64,000 nucleotides of DNA from Paenibacillus plantiphilus (GTDB taxonomy: Bacteria; Bacillota; Bacilli; Paenibacillales; Paenibacillaceae): contig NZ_CAKMMF010000013.1 in the NCBI RefSeq assembly GCF_927798095.1, positions 62,001 to 126,000 of the forward strand. Direction: 5' to 3'. The position numbers were made by a program, and so were the translations under genes. Within the stretch, counting starts at the first letter, position 1. Each line of letters opens with the position of its first letter. The notes under the pieces are model-generated. The model did no database searches and was not told the DNA's origin. It saw nothing but the letters and a program-made list of their open reading frames with translations. Below are positions 1-9,004 of the stretch, in pieces.

Positions 1-136
1 TGGGGATAAATTCGGATTTATTAAAGCGACACTCGATTTCGCGCTGCAGCGCGAGGATCTGCAGGCGGACATGCTTGGTTATATTCAGAACGTGTATGAA
101 CAGCATTTCTCACTCTTAAACAAGGTGGCGAAGTAG
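1..136 (+). CDS. galU: UTP-glucose-1-phosphate uridylyltransferase, C-terminal end (partial)
   Basis: Only the last 44 codons are inside the window; the reading frame starts at base 3 and ends in TAG at 134-136. The tail reads GDKFGFIKATLDFALQR then a short helix, which is the conserved C-terminal region of bacterial GalU/GtaB enzymes that make UDP-glucose from UTP and glucose-1-phosphate. The stop codon directly abuts the ATG of the UDP-glucose dehydrogenase gene, so the two would be cotranscribed: one makes UDP-glucose, the next oxidises it. Assignment rests on this short tail and on the neighbour. Confidence 0.75.
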   Translation, partial: GDKFGFIKATLDFALQREDLQADMLGYIQNVYEQHFSLLNKVAK

Positions 137-1480
137 ATGCGTAAAATAACGGTTATCGGTACAGGTTATGTCGGTCTAGTGTCAGGGGCATGCTTCTCGG
201 AGATTGGCAACAGGGTAATATGCTGTGATGTGGATGAGAACAAAATCAACAGGCTGCGCCGTGGTGAAATTCCGATTTACGAGCCGGGTTTGCAGGAGCT
301 GGTCGAGCGCAATGCGAAGGCAGAGCGGCTCTATTTCACAACAGAGGTCGGAGAGGCGATTGAGTCGTCGGATATTATTTATATTGCTGTAGGCACTCCG
401 ATGTCAGAGACGGGCGAGGCGGATATGCGATATGTCATGTCTGCTGCGAAGAAGATTGGCGAGCATCTCAACGGGCATAAGATCATCGTGAACAAAAGCA
501 CAGTCCCCGTCGGGACAGGCGAGCTGGTACGCGAAGTCATTCAGGCCAATAAGAAGGTTCCGTGGACGCGGTTCGACGTCGTCTCCAATCCTGAGTTTCT
601 GCGCGAAGGCTCGGCTATTGCCGATTGCATGAGCATGGACCGGGCGATTATCGGCTCCGACAATCAAGAGGCGGCAGATGTTATAGCAGAGCTTCATGCT
701 CCTTTCAAAACAAGAATTTTCTTCACCGATCTGGAGAGCGCCGAGATGATCAAATATGCGGCGAATACGTTCCTCGCTACGAAAATCTCCTTTATTAATG
801 CAATAGCCAACATATGCGAGCGTGTCGGGGCGAACGTTGCGGACGTTTCTGCTGGCATGGGATTGGATTCGCGGATCGGCAGTAAATTTCTGCAGGCGGG
901 AATTGGCTACGGCGGCTCTTGTTTTCCGAAGGACACGTATGCGTTAGCGCATATTTCAGACAAGGCGGGCTATGATTTTGAGCTGCTGAAGTCGGTCATT
1001 CGAACGAACCAGAAGCAGCGCTATATTGTCATGGACAAGCTGCGGGAAGCGGTTGGCGGATTGGCTGGAAAGCAGGTGGCTGTCCTTGGACTGGCGTTCA
1101 AGCCGGAAACGGACGATATGCGTTATGCGCCGTCGCTTACGATTGTGCCGGAGCTGCTGAAGCAAGGCGCATCTGTACGGGCGTATGATCCTATCGCGTC
1201 CGATTCCGCCAAACGCGAGCTGCCATCCGGCGTGCACTATTATGAACGGCTGGAGCAGGCAGTGAATGGCGCCGATGTTTGTGTCATTCTGACGGAGTGG
1301 CAGAGTGTAGTGTCGATGGATCTTGCGCTCATTCGCAGCCTGATGAAGCATCCGGTTATTATAGACGGCCGCAACTGCTTCGACCTGCAGGTGATGGAAC
1401 GGTTCGGGTTCGAGTATCATTCCGTTGGTCGACCTCCTGTTAATATGGCGGAGAGAGATCGTCAATCCGTTAATCTATAG
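137..1480 (+). CDS. ugd: UDP-glucose 6-dehydrogenase
   Basis: 447 residues, the usual length for the UDP-glucose/GDP-mannose dehydrogenase family. The N-terminus carries the NAD-binding loop GTGYVGLVSG (residues 8-17) and the catalytic cysteine is Cys262 in YGGSCFPKD. It oxidises UDP-glucose twice with NAD+ to UDP-glucuronate, a precursor for teichuronic acid or exopolysaccharide. The ATG follows the galU stop without a gap, giving a two-gene UDP-glucuronate module. The product could feed the cell-surface polymers; which polymer cannot be told from this window. B. subtilis homologues are TuaD and YtcA/Ugd. Confidence 0.93.
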   Translation: MRKITVIGTGYVGLVSGACFSEIGNRVICCDVDENKINRLRRGEIPIYEPGLQELVERNAKAERLYFTTEVGEAIESSDIIYIAVGTPMSETGEADMRYVMSAAKKIGEHLNGHKIIVNKSTVPVGTGELVREVIQANKKVPWTRFDVVSNPEFLREGSAIADCMSMDRAIIGSDNQEAADVIAELHAPFKTRIFFTDLESAEMIKYAANTFLATKISFINAIANICERVGANVADVSAGMGLDSRIGSKFLQAGIGYGGSCFPKDTYALAHISDKAGYDFELLKSVIRTNQKQRYIVMDKLREAVGGLAGKQVAVLGLAFKPETDDMRYAPSLTIVPELLKQGASVRAYDPIASDSAKRELPSGVHYYERLEQAVNGADVCVILTEWQSVVSMDLALIRSLMKHPVIIDGRNCFDLQVMERFGFEYHSVGRPPVNMAERDRQSVNL

Positions 1481-1525
1481 ATTAACGAGCAAGCGTTCAT
1501 AATCGATCCTGGGAGGTGATGCCTG

Positions 1526-2287
1526 ATGAAGCATGAGCCTGAGGAGAAGATTGTAAAAGCGCCAAGGTGGCGGCGATGGCTGTTGATTTTCGGCGCGATG
1601 ATGCTGCTGCTATTTGGAGCGGTGTGGTATGCCTATGATCGCATGACGGACCATCTGCTGGAAGTGCTCATGGAAGAGTCGCTGCCTCTTAACGAGACTA
1701 CAGAGCTGGCGGGAGCTGCAAGTCGGAATTCGGAGCAGGAGGATTCTGTTTCGAATAAGACCCCAAGGACGGCTAGTCAGCCAATAGGGGACGATTCAGT
1801 TGATGCAGCTTCGAACCCATCCTCCACAAGCCAAGGAACGGGGGCTGAAGAAGATGCAGCTGCAAGCAGCAATCAGCCCAATGGTGAGAATGGGACCAAT
1901 GCGGGCAATCAGTCTAGTGACGAGAATATAGGGTCCAATGCTGGCAACCAGCCGAGTGCTGAGAATGGAGCTCATACAGGGAAGAAGTCAGGTTCTGCAA
2001 ATAAGGCCGGTATTTCCGTGGATGAAGCCAGCGAGGCTGGGAGCAAGGTGACGATGATGGAAAAGATTGAGATCGGTTCTGTTCTCTTGCAGCATTGGAG
2101 CGCAGATGATTTGAAATCCTTTCAATCAACACTCGGCGGCGGTTTGACCGTAGAGGAGAAGCGTGAGCTGAAGCGCAAAGCTATGGAGCAATTGTCGGAG
2201 GAAGAGTATAACAGGCTAATTGCGATTGCGAAGAAATATGGCATGAGCCAGGGGAAAAGCTATAAGCAGTCTTCAGAGGAAGAGTAG
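1526..2287 (+). CDS. Membrane-anchored protein with Asn/Ser/Gly-rich linker, unknown function
   Basis: 253 residues, not recognised. A basic N-terminal tail is followed by one membrane segment (about residues 19-39), then a low-complexity stretch rich in Asn, Ser, Gly and Glu (about 55-160) with short repeats of the type NAGNQ-S-EN, then a charged, helical C-terminal domain (about 170-253) containing SADDLKSFQ and LSEEEYNRLIAIAKKYG. The layout suggests an N-in protein whose linker crosses the wall region and exposes a small helical domain outside. The ATG lies 9 bases after GGGAGGTGA, 45 bases after ugd, so it may be part of the same transcript. Confidence 0.7.
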   Translation: MKHEPEEKIVKAPRWRRWLLIFGAMMLLLFGAVWYAYDRMTDHLLEVLMEESLPLNETTELAGAASRNSEQEDSVSNKTPRTASQPIGDDSVDAASNPSSTSQGTGAEEDAAASSNQPNGENGTNAGNQSSDENIGSNAGNQPSAENGAHTGKKSGSANKAGISVDEASEAGSKVTMMEKIEIGSVLLQHWSADDLKSFQSTLGGGLTVEEKRELKRKAMEQLSEEEYNRLIAIAKKYGMSQGKSYKQSSEEE

Positions 2288-2879
2288 GCCGTAGAGCTTT
2301 CTCAATTTCAACTCATTCCCGCGAAAGAGGCTGCTGAGAAAATCCATAGGAGATTCATAGGAGATTCTCCCGCCGCATGCTGCTCCAACCATGGCTCTTT
2401 CTTTATTATTCCAGTAGCCATTTTACACAATTGTAGGGACTCTACTGCTCCAACCGTCGCTTTCACTTTGTTACTGCAAATTTACAGTTAATCTGACCAG
2501 AATGAACCATTTCGAGCCACTTACCTGCAAAAGTGCAGCAAAATCGCAGGAAAGTACTGTATACGCTGGATTTTGGCGATATTTGAGGGATTTTTGCAGT
2601 TACTCCGTCTGTGTGCATCGTTTTTGGATGCAGGAGATGTATTTCAGCAGTTATGTACGATTGAAAGCTAGTATAGTTGGAGTTTGCATCTCATTTTCCA
2701 TCGGACTTTCTGAGCAGTCTAACTTTATATGGAATATAGTAGGCAACTCTCAGCACCCAGTTTCATTCTCAACTGCTATATTTCATTCCGGGGGTGAGGA
2801 CTTTGATGTCATGATAGTTTTTGCAGATGTCTTTTTGGGACAACATGAATCAACCGACCTTATAAAGGAGGATGCATGA
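2288..2879. other. 592-bp gap with decayed coding-like repeat
   Basis: No convincing gene. Two degenerate copies of a roughly 35-base segment beginning CTGCTCCAACC lie near 2380 and 2449. From 2501 to 2671 one frame stays open for 56 codons (ending FQQLCTIES and TAG) without a start codon or ribosome-binding site. From memory, similar peptides recur between genes in Paenibacillus genomes, so I read it as a copy of a dispersed repeat and not as a gene. A longer open frame overlapping it in another register (2502-2879) lacks a ribosome-binding site and looks unlike a protein. Confidence 0.5.
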
Positions 2880-3506
2880 ATGAAACTGCGAAAAATTGCA
2901 ATTGTGCTATCGATTGTATTGCTTAGTTCTATATTTGCGCCTATGACAACCGCGATTTCGTATGCGGAAGGGAACACAGGCGGCTTTATCGCACAATTGT
3001 TCGAAGCACTCAAAAACATTGCTAAACCGACCAAGCCAAGCGACAAGCCCGATCAGCCGAGCAAGCCAAGCGACAAACCGGACCAGCCAGGCAAGCCAAG
3101 CGATAAGCCTGACAAGCCGACCAAGCCAAGCGACAAGCCGGATCAACCGGGCAAGCCAAGCGACAAACCGGACAAACCGGACAAGCCTGATCAGAAGGAA
3201 GTTGATCGTATCGTCAAGGATACGGTCAAGAAGCTGGAGGTGCTGAAATCGGGCTGCCAAAGCACGTTAATTAATGTCGCCTTTAAGTTTGCTATATCGA
3301 ACTCGGCACACGAGAAAACAGTGCTGTATAAGCAGGGCAAGGAGGAGTTCGCAGGGTGTGTTGCTTCCTTTAATGCCATCATGGCAGAGGCAGGAGGCAA
3401 GCTGAACGCTATCGGGGCTGATGTCTCTTCATTAGAGCCGCTGCAGCAGGCATTCAACCGGATTATCGCAGAGGGTGAAGCCATTCTGGACCGAATTGTG
3501 AATTAG
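2880..3506 (+). CDS. Secreted Lys/Pro/Asp repeat protein
   Basis: 208 residues. A typical Sec signal peptide (about residues 1-30, basic start, hydrophobic core, cleavage near SYAEG) is followed by a repeat tract (about residues 44-97) with five copies of KPSDKPD followed by Q/K-P, then a helical C-terminal domain (about 100-208) with two cysteines (in KSGCQ and EFAGCVAS). The repeat resembles wall-spanning linkers, so the C-terminal domain is probably presented outside the membrane; there is no LPXTG signal. The ATG at 2880 is preceded by AAAGGAGG. A hairpin terminator follows at 3543. The family of the C-terminal domain is not recognised. Confidence 0.8.
   Translation: MKLRKIAIVLSIVLLSSIFAPMTTAISYAEGNTGGFIAQLFEALKNIAKPTKPSDKPDQPSKPSDKPDQPGKPSDKPDKPTKPSDKPDQPGKPSDKPDKPDKPDQKEVDRIVKDTVKKLEVLKSGCQSTLINVAFKFAISNSAHEKTVLYKQGKEEFAGCVASFNAIMAEAGGKLNAIGADVSSLEPLQQAFNRIIAEGEAILDRIVN
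3020..3190 (+). repeat. In-gene tandem repeat coding for KPSDKPD units
   Basis: Roughly five copies of a 30-base unit built around AAGCCAAGCGACAA encode the Lys/Pro/Asp tract of the secreted protein. The third positions vary between copies (AAGCCC, AAACCG, AAGCCG), so the array is not newly duplicated. The number of units may differ between strains. Confidence 0.8.
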
Positions 3507-3542
3507 TTATAGTTTTAGAAATAGCGCTAAATGCTCCATAAG

Positions 3543-3598
3543 CAGCCTAACGTTCACATCCGCTCATCATGGGAGGATTCGCGTTAGGCTGTTTCTTC
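3543..3598 (+). terminator. Hairpin terminator between convergent genes
   Basis: Arms CAGCCTAACG (3543-3552) and CGTTAGGCTG (3582-3591) pair perfectly, with a second short stem inside the loop; TTTCTTC follows on the plus strand. It ends the secreted-protein transcript and sits at the end of the convergent germination operon. Confidence 0.75.
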
Positions 3599-3600
3599 AT

Positions 3601-4704
3601 CTATCCTTGCTTATTCAGATTGCGGAATCCGCTCAGACAGAGCATTAGCAGCGGCAGAATAAACCCGATTACCAGTGTATAAGGAATCCATGTCCGAGTA
3701 TCCCAGCTATTCTGATAAGTAATATTGGGATAGACAATGACCGACATGACAACGAGCAGCATTCCAAGGGGGAGAACAAGCGGGCGGTATTCCTTCAGAT
3801 TGAAGATTTGAGCCAATGCGATCGAGATGGCATACATGTAAATGGTCATTCGAAAGTAAAGAGAAATAAACCAGATGGTTGCCATGATCGCTTCAAGCCG
3901 CTGAAGAAAATTGCCAATGCTGATTTTTCTCGCTAATGCATAGGTCGGATACATGCTTCTGGCGGTAAATTCTGGACCGAATACCATGATCGTTATTGTA
4001 ATGATCACTATTGTGACAACACTGCCTATAATGCCCCCGATTAGAAGGGCTCTTCCTGCTTCATTGCGACGATTATCGACAGAGGGAATGATCATTAGCA
4101 GGATGATATTGGGCAGGAAGGCGGTACAAACAAAGGATAGTGCTGCAGGCCAGATCGGACGCATCCCATTCTCCAGCACTGGCAGCAGGTTCGTTGGTTT
4201 GACATCAAACGATACAAGCACGATGAAAGCGATATAAAGAAGCGCGATCCAAGGGAATATCAATTCCGCAGACCGGGAAAAAGTCTCAATACCTAGATAA
4301 ACCCCCATCAATACGATGACAGCAAAAAGGATATTCAAGGATTGAATCGGTGTTTCCGGCATCATTTGAGTGGTCAGGAAATTGCTTAATATATTTAATA
4401 CTGCAGAGGGACCGCACAAAAACAATGTAGCAATAAACACGAGAGCTACCGTTCGGCCGAGCCATTTGCCAAGCAGCGTATCCAGCATCTCGACGAGTGT
4501 CTTGCCAGGATGCTGCTTTGCAAGCAGGATGTGCATCGAGATGATTATAACCCCTGCTGCCAGACCTGCCAGCGCCGCTATCCATGCATCCTGCTTGGCC
4601 AAGGCAGCGATTCCTGAAGGGACAACGAGAATCGCGCTCCCAATTGTAAACAGCGTCGTTAATATGGTGAATTGACGTGATGATATTTTAACTTTATTCA
4701 GCAC
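3601..4704 (-). CDS. Spore germination receptor B subunit (GerAB family permease)
   Basis: 367 residues from GTG at 4704; the family's start motif NKVKISSRQF follows directly. A GTG nine bases upstream lies inside the AGAGGTG ribosome-binding site, so 4704 is preferred. The protein has about ten membrane segments typical of the amino-acid-permease-like GerB family, the germinant-binding subunit of receptors in the inner membrane of spores. It is the last gene of the gerAA-gerAC-small protein-gerAB operon. The order A-C-B resembles the gerK operon of B. subtilis. The germinant cannot be predicted. Confidence 0.9.
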   Translation of the reverse strand: MLNKVKISSRQFTILTTLFTIGSAILVVPSGIAALAKQDAWIAALAGLAAGVIIISMHILLAKQHPGKTLVEMLDTLLGKWLGRTVALVFIATLFLCGPSAVLNILSNFLTTQMMPETPIQSLNILFAVIVLMGVYLGIETFSRSAELIFPWIALLYIAFIVLVSFDVKPTNLLPVLENGMRPIWPAALSFVCTAFLPNIILLMIIPSVDNRRNEAGRALLIGGIIGSVVTIVIITITIMVFGPEFTARSMYPTYALARKISIGNFLQRLEAIMATIWFISLYFRMTIYMYAISIALAQIFNLKEYRPLVLPLGMLLVVMSVIVYPNITYQNSWDTRTWIPYTLVIGFILPLLMLCLSGFRNLNKQG

Positions 4705-4720
4705 TGACTGCACCTCTATT

Positions 4721-4960
4721 TCACTTTATCAAACCGATATGGATGAGAAAATCACTGAATGGCTTTAGTGCTATTGCGATCCAGCTCATTGGGGTGGGAA
4801 TATTCAACAAAATGGATTTGGAGATGCTGATTCCAACACCAAGCAGGAGCAGAATCCAGAATGCCCACAGCTCTTTTTTTAGTTTCTTTTTTCGCAGCAC
4901 GGGCACTTGAAGCAAGATGATAACCCCGGCAGCTGCAATAATTCCGGCTACACCCAGCAT
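4721..4960 (-). CDS. Small two- or three-helix membrane protein of the germination operon (D-subunit-like)
   Basis: 79 residues: membrane segment about 3-22, basic turn RKKKLKKE, membrane segment about 32-50 and a weaker hydrophobic C-terminus. It lies between gerAC (6-base gap) and gerAB (7-17 base gap) and has its own GGAGGAA site. Some Bacillus receptor operons carry a small two-helix D protein that modulates germination; the size, topology and position fit that role. That equation is an inference, since the sequence itself is too short and hydrophobic to assign. Confidence 0.75.
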   Translation of the reverse strand: MLGVAGIIAAAGVIILLQVPVLRKKKLKKELWAFWILLLLGVGISISKSILLNIPTPMSWIAIALKPFSDFLIHIGLIK

Positions 4961-4966
4961 CGATCC

Positions 4967-6172
4967 CTATTCCTCCAACTCATTCAGGAACGAATTGCTT
5001 ACTGTTCCCAGTCGTCTAATTTTGAAATCGACCTTAATCGTAACGGGAAGCTCTGGAAAGTATCGTTCCTCCCAGTCCTCTTTCATTGACTTCCAGGCTG
5101 CAGGATGGGCACGGCGAATGGCTTCTCCGAATCCGAAAATATCGACTTTGAACTCCTTCTGCATTTTTCCGATAACCGACTCGATGAAACCCTTAATCTT
5201 CTGCTCACTCTTCTTTTCAATCTCAGTAAGGGTACTTTGCTTCGTCAAATCCAGATCCCGGCAGCTTACTTCTGCAACATTTCCTTCAATATTTACGCTA
5301 ATATCGATTGCTGGCTGTCCCTGATGAATGCGCCCCTTCATGTTTGTTTTGGTGCGAATGATTTCTGTAACGACTTTCCCTTCCCCGTCACACGGCACAT
5401 GGCCAACCGAGCCTTGGACAAGCCCAAGGATATAGTTGTAGCCCCTGCTTTGATTGTCATTCAACCAGCCTTGCAGCTTGTCTCCTTTAAATGCGGCAAG
5501 TCCTGAATATTGCAATCTGCTGTAGGTTTCGATATTTTCTATATTCCTCTTCGTTTTGCCAAGCTTCTTATTTCCAGTAATCATAAGTCCGGTTAGGACG
5601 GGCTGCTTTCCTTTCAATGTGAAATTCTGAATTAATTCATCCAGTGTTACAGTTAAGCTTGGCGACCAGTTTTTCTCCGATGACTCCAATGAGAAATATA
5701 GTTTGTTGGAAGGAATATCCTCCAAAGGCGTCATAATCTTTAATACTTCCTCAGCTTTAGAGCCCTTTGTCACCACAATATAAAAATCCGTTCTGAACTC
5801 ATGATCTCTGGAGAGAAAATCAAGAACAGGACCGATCCCTTCCTTGGCCAGCGCCTCATCAATGACGAACATTCTAAGATGGGAGAAATAGATTTTGCGC
5901 GGTGCTGTCCGTGTCATTTTTCTAGCCGCTTCGAATATAGTCTCAGCCTCTGCTGTGAATAAAGTGACAGGTGAGGCGGCTGTTCCACCCCGCTTGGAAG
6001 CTACTTCGCCAGGATCTACAACCTGAATGGATAGCCGGTATTTGTCGCCTTTCTTGTCAACTCCGGCACCGACAGCGATCGCGAGCTCATTCAATTCGTG
6101 TCTGCTCCAGCAGCCAGTTAGTGATACGATCAGCACAAGGATCAGCAGGATGCAGCTTGCTCGCCTTATCAT
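4967..6172 (-). CDS. Spore germination receptor C subunit (GerAC family lipoprotein)
   Basis: 401 residues. The N-terminus is a lipoprotein signal with lipobox SLTGC (Cys21), followed by the GerC family opening WSRHELNELAIAVGAGVDK. The rest is the soluble GerAC domain set (N-terminal domain to about 200, C-terminal GerAC domain about 210-395). It is anchored by lipid to the outer face of the spore inner membrane and is needed for receptor assembly with the A and B subunits. The ATG at 6172 has AAAGGAATG upstream. It is 30 bases downstream of gerAA in the same operon. Confidence 0.93.
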   Translation of the reverse strand: MIRRASCILLILVLIVSLTGCWSRHELNELAIAVGAGVDKKGDKYRLSIQVVDPGEVASKRGGTAASPVTLFTAEAETIFEAARKMTRTAPRKIYFSHLRMFVIDEALAKEGIGPVLDFLSRDHEFRTDFYIVVTKGSKAEEVLKIMTPLEDIPSNKLYFSLESSEKNWSPSLTVTLDELIQNFTLKGKQPVLTGLMITGNKKLGKTKRNIENIETYSRLQYSGLAAFKGDKLQGWLNDNQSRGYNYILGLVQGSVGHVPCDGEGKVVTEIIRTKTNMKGRIHQGQPAIDISVNIEGNVAEVSCRDLDLTKQSTLTEIEKKSEQKIKGFIESVIGKMQKEFKVDIFGFGEAIRRAHPAAWKSMKEDWEERYFPELPVTIKVDFKIRRLGTVSNSFLNELEE

Positions 6173-6202
6173 GGTTCACATTCCTTTCCGGCATCTGTCT
6201 GA

Positions 6203-7801
6203 CTACTCGTTGGATTTCTTGGGAGGCGTTTGTTTACTCCGCGTCGTATTCTGCTGATTGAGCAAACGTGGGCGGGTATTCAGCATCCAATGAGGGAGCC
6301 GCAATATGGTATCCTTCAGATCGGAAGGAACGAGCGGCCCAAGTGGACTCATATAAGGAATGCCGAATGTACGCAGACTGCACATATGCAGAATAAGAGC
6401 AATGATCCCCACAATAATTCCGAACAAGCCGAACGAAGCGGCAAGAACCATTAATGGAAACCGCAGCATGCGAAAGGCGATTGAAACATTATAGGCTGGC
6501 ATGACAAAGCTGGAGATGGCTGTAATTGAAACGACAATGACCATAACAGCCGAAATAATTCCAGCCTCAACGGCTGCCTGTCCGATTACAAGCGTCCCGA
6601 CAATAGAGACTGCTGATCCAATCGATTTGGGCATGCGTATGCCGGCTTCCCGCAATATTTCAAAGGTGATCTCCATCATGAGAGCCTCAATAAAGGCAGG
6701 GAAGGGGACACGTTCCCGCTGGGCAGCCAATCCGATCAGCAATTCAGTAGGCAGCATCTCCTGATGGAAGGTTGTAATAGCGACATAAAGGGACGGCGCC
6801 AGTACGGAAATGAAGATGCCGACATAGCGCAGAATACGGATGAAGCTGCTGATGTCCGCACGCTGGTAATAATCCTCTGCCGAGTGCAGGAAGGAGACGA
6901 AAGGAGCCGGAGCGATGAGCACGAATGGTGTTCCATCCACCAGAATGGCGACTTTCCCTTCAAGCAGCTCTGCGGCGATGACATCTGGACGCTCCGTGCT
7001 GTACAGAGTAGGAAATGGGGTGAAGGTTGCGTCCTGAATGAGCTCCTCAATATATCCGCTCTCCAGGATGCCGTCAATATCTATGCGATCCAGCCGCGCG
7101 TTCACTTCCTTGACAATTCCGTCATTGGCAATATGCTTGATGTACATCACAGCAATATCTGTTCTTGTAACACGGCCAATCTGCTTCGTCTCCACCCATA
7201 GATTGGGATCCTTGATTTTCCTCCGAATCAAGGATGTATTCGTACGCAAGGTTTCGGTGAATCCTTCACGCGGTCCACGAACAACGTTCTCGGTTCCCGG
7301 CTCGGCAACGCCCCGATCAGTCCAGCCGCGAGCGCCGGCAGATAGTCCCTGTGGCAGACCGTCAATTAGGAACACACAGTCGCCAGACAACATCGCGTTG
7401 TACAGCGCTTCAAAATTCGTTACCTCCTGAATCTCCGCGTTCTTGAGAACATCAGACTTGAGAATCTGCACGATATTGGCTCGTGCTGCTGAATCCTGTT
7501 CAAGCCTCTTGGTCAGTGCAGTGTCCATCATGAGCGATTCCATGAGGCCGATGATCACTTGTTTATCCACCAAGCCATCCGTGTACAGGATTGCAATGGG
7601 CAGCCCCCCGCCGGGGCCGGGGCCGATCGTTATTTCCTTGATTATGATATCAGTACTGTTGCCAAGTGCCTGCTTGACTTGCTTAATATTGTCGTTCAAG
7701 CTGACGCTCAAGGGCTGCCGAGACTGTGCGTTTCTTGTAATTCCGGCATCCGCTGTTGGAGCTTGCTTGGTCTTGTCTATAGGTGGTGTCCGATATCGCA
7801 T
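6203..7801 (-). CDS. Spore germination receptor A subunit (GerAA family)
   Basis: 532 residues, normal for GerA-family proteins. A soluble N-terminal half (to about residue 285) contains the family stretch ADGLVDK-type signature (ILYTDGLVDKQVI) and CVFLIDGLPQGLS; the C-terminal half has several membrane helices and the conserved EALMMEITFEILREAGIRMP. A charged tail ends the protein. It is the first gene of the receptor operon; the ATG is 9 bases after AAGGGG. The receptor is made in the forespore and waits in the spore inner membrane; I could not find a convincing sigma-G promoter in the 248 bases upstream. Confidence 0.93.
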   Translation of the reverse strand: MRYRTPPIDKTKQAPTADAGITRNAQSRQPLSVSLNDNIKQVKQALGNSTDIIIKEITIGPGPGGGLPIAILYTDGLVDKQVIIGLMESLMMDTALTKRLEQDSAARANIVQILKSDVLKNAEIQEVTNFEALYNAMLSGDCVFLIDGLPQGLSAGARGWTDRGVAEPGTENVVRGPREGFTETLRTNTSLIRRKIKDPNLWVETKQIGRVTRTDIAVMYIKHIANDGIVKEVNARLDRIDIDGILESGYIEELIQDATFTPFPTLYSTERPDVIAAELLEGKVAILVDGTPFVLIAPAPFVSFLHSAEDYYQRADISSFIRILRYVGIFISVLAPSLYVAITTFHQEMLPTELLIGLAAQRERVPFPAFIEALMMEITFEILREAGIRMPKSIGSAVSIVGTLVIGQAAVEAGIISAVMVIVVSITAISSFVMPAYNVSIAFRMLRFPLMVLAASFGLFGIIVGIIALILHMCSLRTFGIPYMSPLGPLVPSDLKDTILRLPHWMLNTRPRLLNQQNTTRSKQTPPKKSNE

Positions 7802-8049
7802 CGTATGTTCCCCTTATGAAGTCATTATGAGATGCAGTATTACCGAAGGGAACCTCTCATAAACAAAACGTTCATCTACTTGATCAGGATATTCCATCGC
7901 GGCAAGACGATGCATGGCACATGGAGAGTGGATTCTCTTCTCCTCATAATTTGCACAAATTTTATGTTTCATGTATCGGGTTTGTTTGATAAAATAAACG
8001 GGCGGCTTTGACTAATTTGCTTAATTGCACACAACAGGGGGGCTAGCTT

Positions 8050-8943
8050 TTGTCGTCCAATCCGCTTCTTACTTTTATTTCGCCGCCATTGCCATATTTC
8101 ATTGAATCCAACCGCACCATTTATCAGCCTGGCAGCGAGCATCCTAGCCGCCGCAATCTCGGTGTATTCGACCTGTTATTCGTTCACAGTGGAACCCTCT
8201 ATATAGGGGAAGAGAATCGAAGCTGGACAGTTGGTCCAGGCGGGATGCTCATCCTTCGGCCAGACTGTATGCATTACTCGATTCAGCCATGCAAGGAAGA
8301 AACGATTATCGATTGGGTGCACTTTCAGACCGCAGGACCGTGGGAAGAGCTGCTGGACAATAGCTGCGGAACGCTTAGCGGTGATTATTATTCTCATGCA
8401 ATTCGCTTGCCCAAGGCGATGACATTGCCTTCGCCGGAGGAGGCAATTGCGCTGCTCGACAAGCTTCAGGAAGCGGCAACGGGCACATCGCATGCTGCGT
8501 TCTGGCAGCGGCAGCATTGGTTCCTTGGTTTGCTGCAGCTGATGGACGAGAGCTGGCGGACCGATTCTGCCAAGGCTCCTATTGCTGTTGCAGAGGAAGC
8601 GGCAGCGTATTTGAAGCTCCACTATCGCAAGACGGTCACGAACCGGATGCTGGGTGATGCTCTCGGACTTCATCCCAACTATATTGCACGCTGTATGAGC
8701 GAAGTGTTCAATTGCACACCACAGCAATATTTGCATGCTTACCGGATGGATCAGGCCAAGCTGCTTCTCATGAAGACCAATTGGCCTATTGCCCGAATTG
8801 CGGAGGAGACAGGCTTCAAGCAAACCCCGCACTTCTCCCGTTCTTTCTCGGAATCGGTAGGTCAGGCGCCGCTTCTGTTCCGAAAGAAATTTACAGGCGG
8901 CACTGTATCGAGGAGGAAAACGAAGCTGGAGGGTGCGGATTAA
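8050..8943 (+). CDS. AraC-family transcriptional regulator
   Basis: 297 residues from a TTG start preceded by GGGGGG. The N-terminal part (about 30-150) looks like a cupin-type ligand domain (GTLYIGEEN, GPGGMLILRPDCMHY). The C-terminal 100 residues form the double helix-turn-helix DNA-binding domain, with NRMLGDALGLHPNYIARC as the first motif and IAEETGFKQTPHFSRSF as the second. Such proteins often control sugar-use genes. No sugar gene is adjacent: the germination operon diverges upstream and the glycogen operon lies 364 bases downstream behind a terminator, so its target is unknown. Confidence 0.88.
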   Translation: MSSNPLLTFISPPLPYFIESNRTIYQPGSEHPSRRNLGVFDLLFVHSGTLYIGEENRSWTVGPGGMLILRPDCMHYSIQPCKEETIIDWVHFQTAGPWEELLDNSCGTLSGDYYSHAIRLPKAMTLPSPEEAIALLDKLQEAATGTSHAAFWQRQHWFLGLLQLMDESWRTDSAKAPIAVAEEAAAYLKLHYRKTVTNRMLGDALGLHPNYIARCMSEVFNCTPQQYLHAYRMDQAKLLLMKTNWPIARIAEETGFKQTPHFSRSFSESVGQAPLLFRKKFTGGTVSRRKTKLEGAD

Positions 8944-8964
8944 TTAATCCAATATATGGAAACG

Positions 8965-9004
8965 AACGATTCTGTAGTCCTTAGGCTGCCGGATCGTTAT
9001 TTTT
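8965..9004 (+). terminator. Rho-independent terminator
   Basis: Arms AACGATTC (8965-8972) and GGATCGTT (8991-8998) pair with one G-T wobble and extend inward through wobble pairs; ATTTTTTTG follows. It ends the araC-type gene and separates it from the glycogen operon. The remaining gap to 9210 holds nothing I can name. Confidence 0.7.

Noticed and set aside
2502-2879. 125-codon plus-strand open frame before the secreted protein
   Set aside because: No ribosome-binding site, cysteine- and phenylalanine-rich, and it overlaps the repeat-like frame at 2501-2671.
7802-8049. Sigma-G promoter for the germination receptor operon
   Set aside because: CATAAT-like sequences are present upstream of gerAA, but none has a matching -35 at the right distance.
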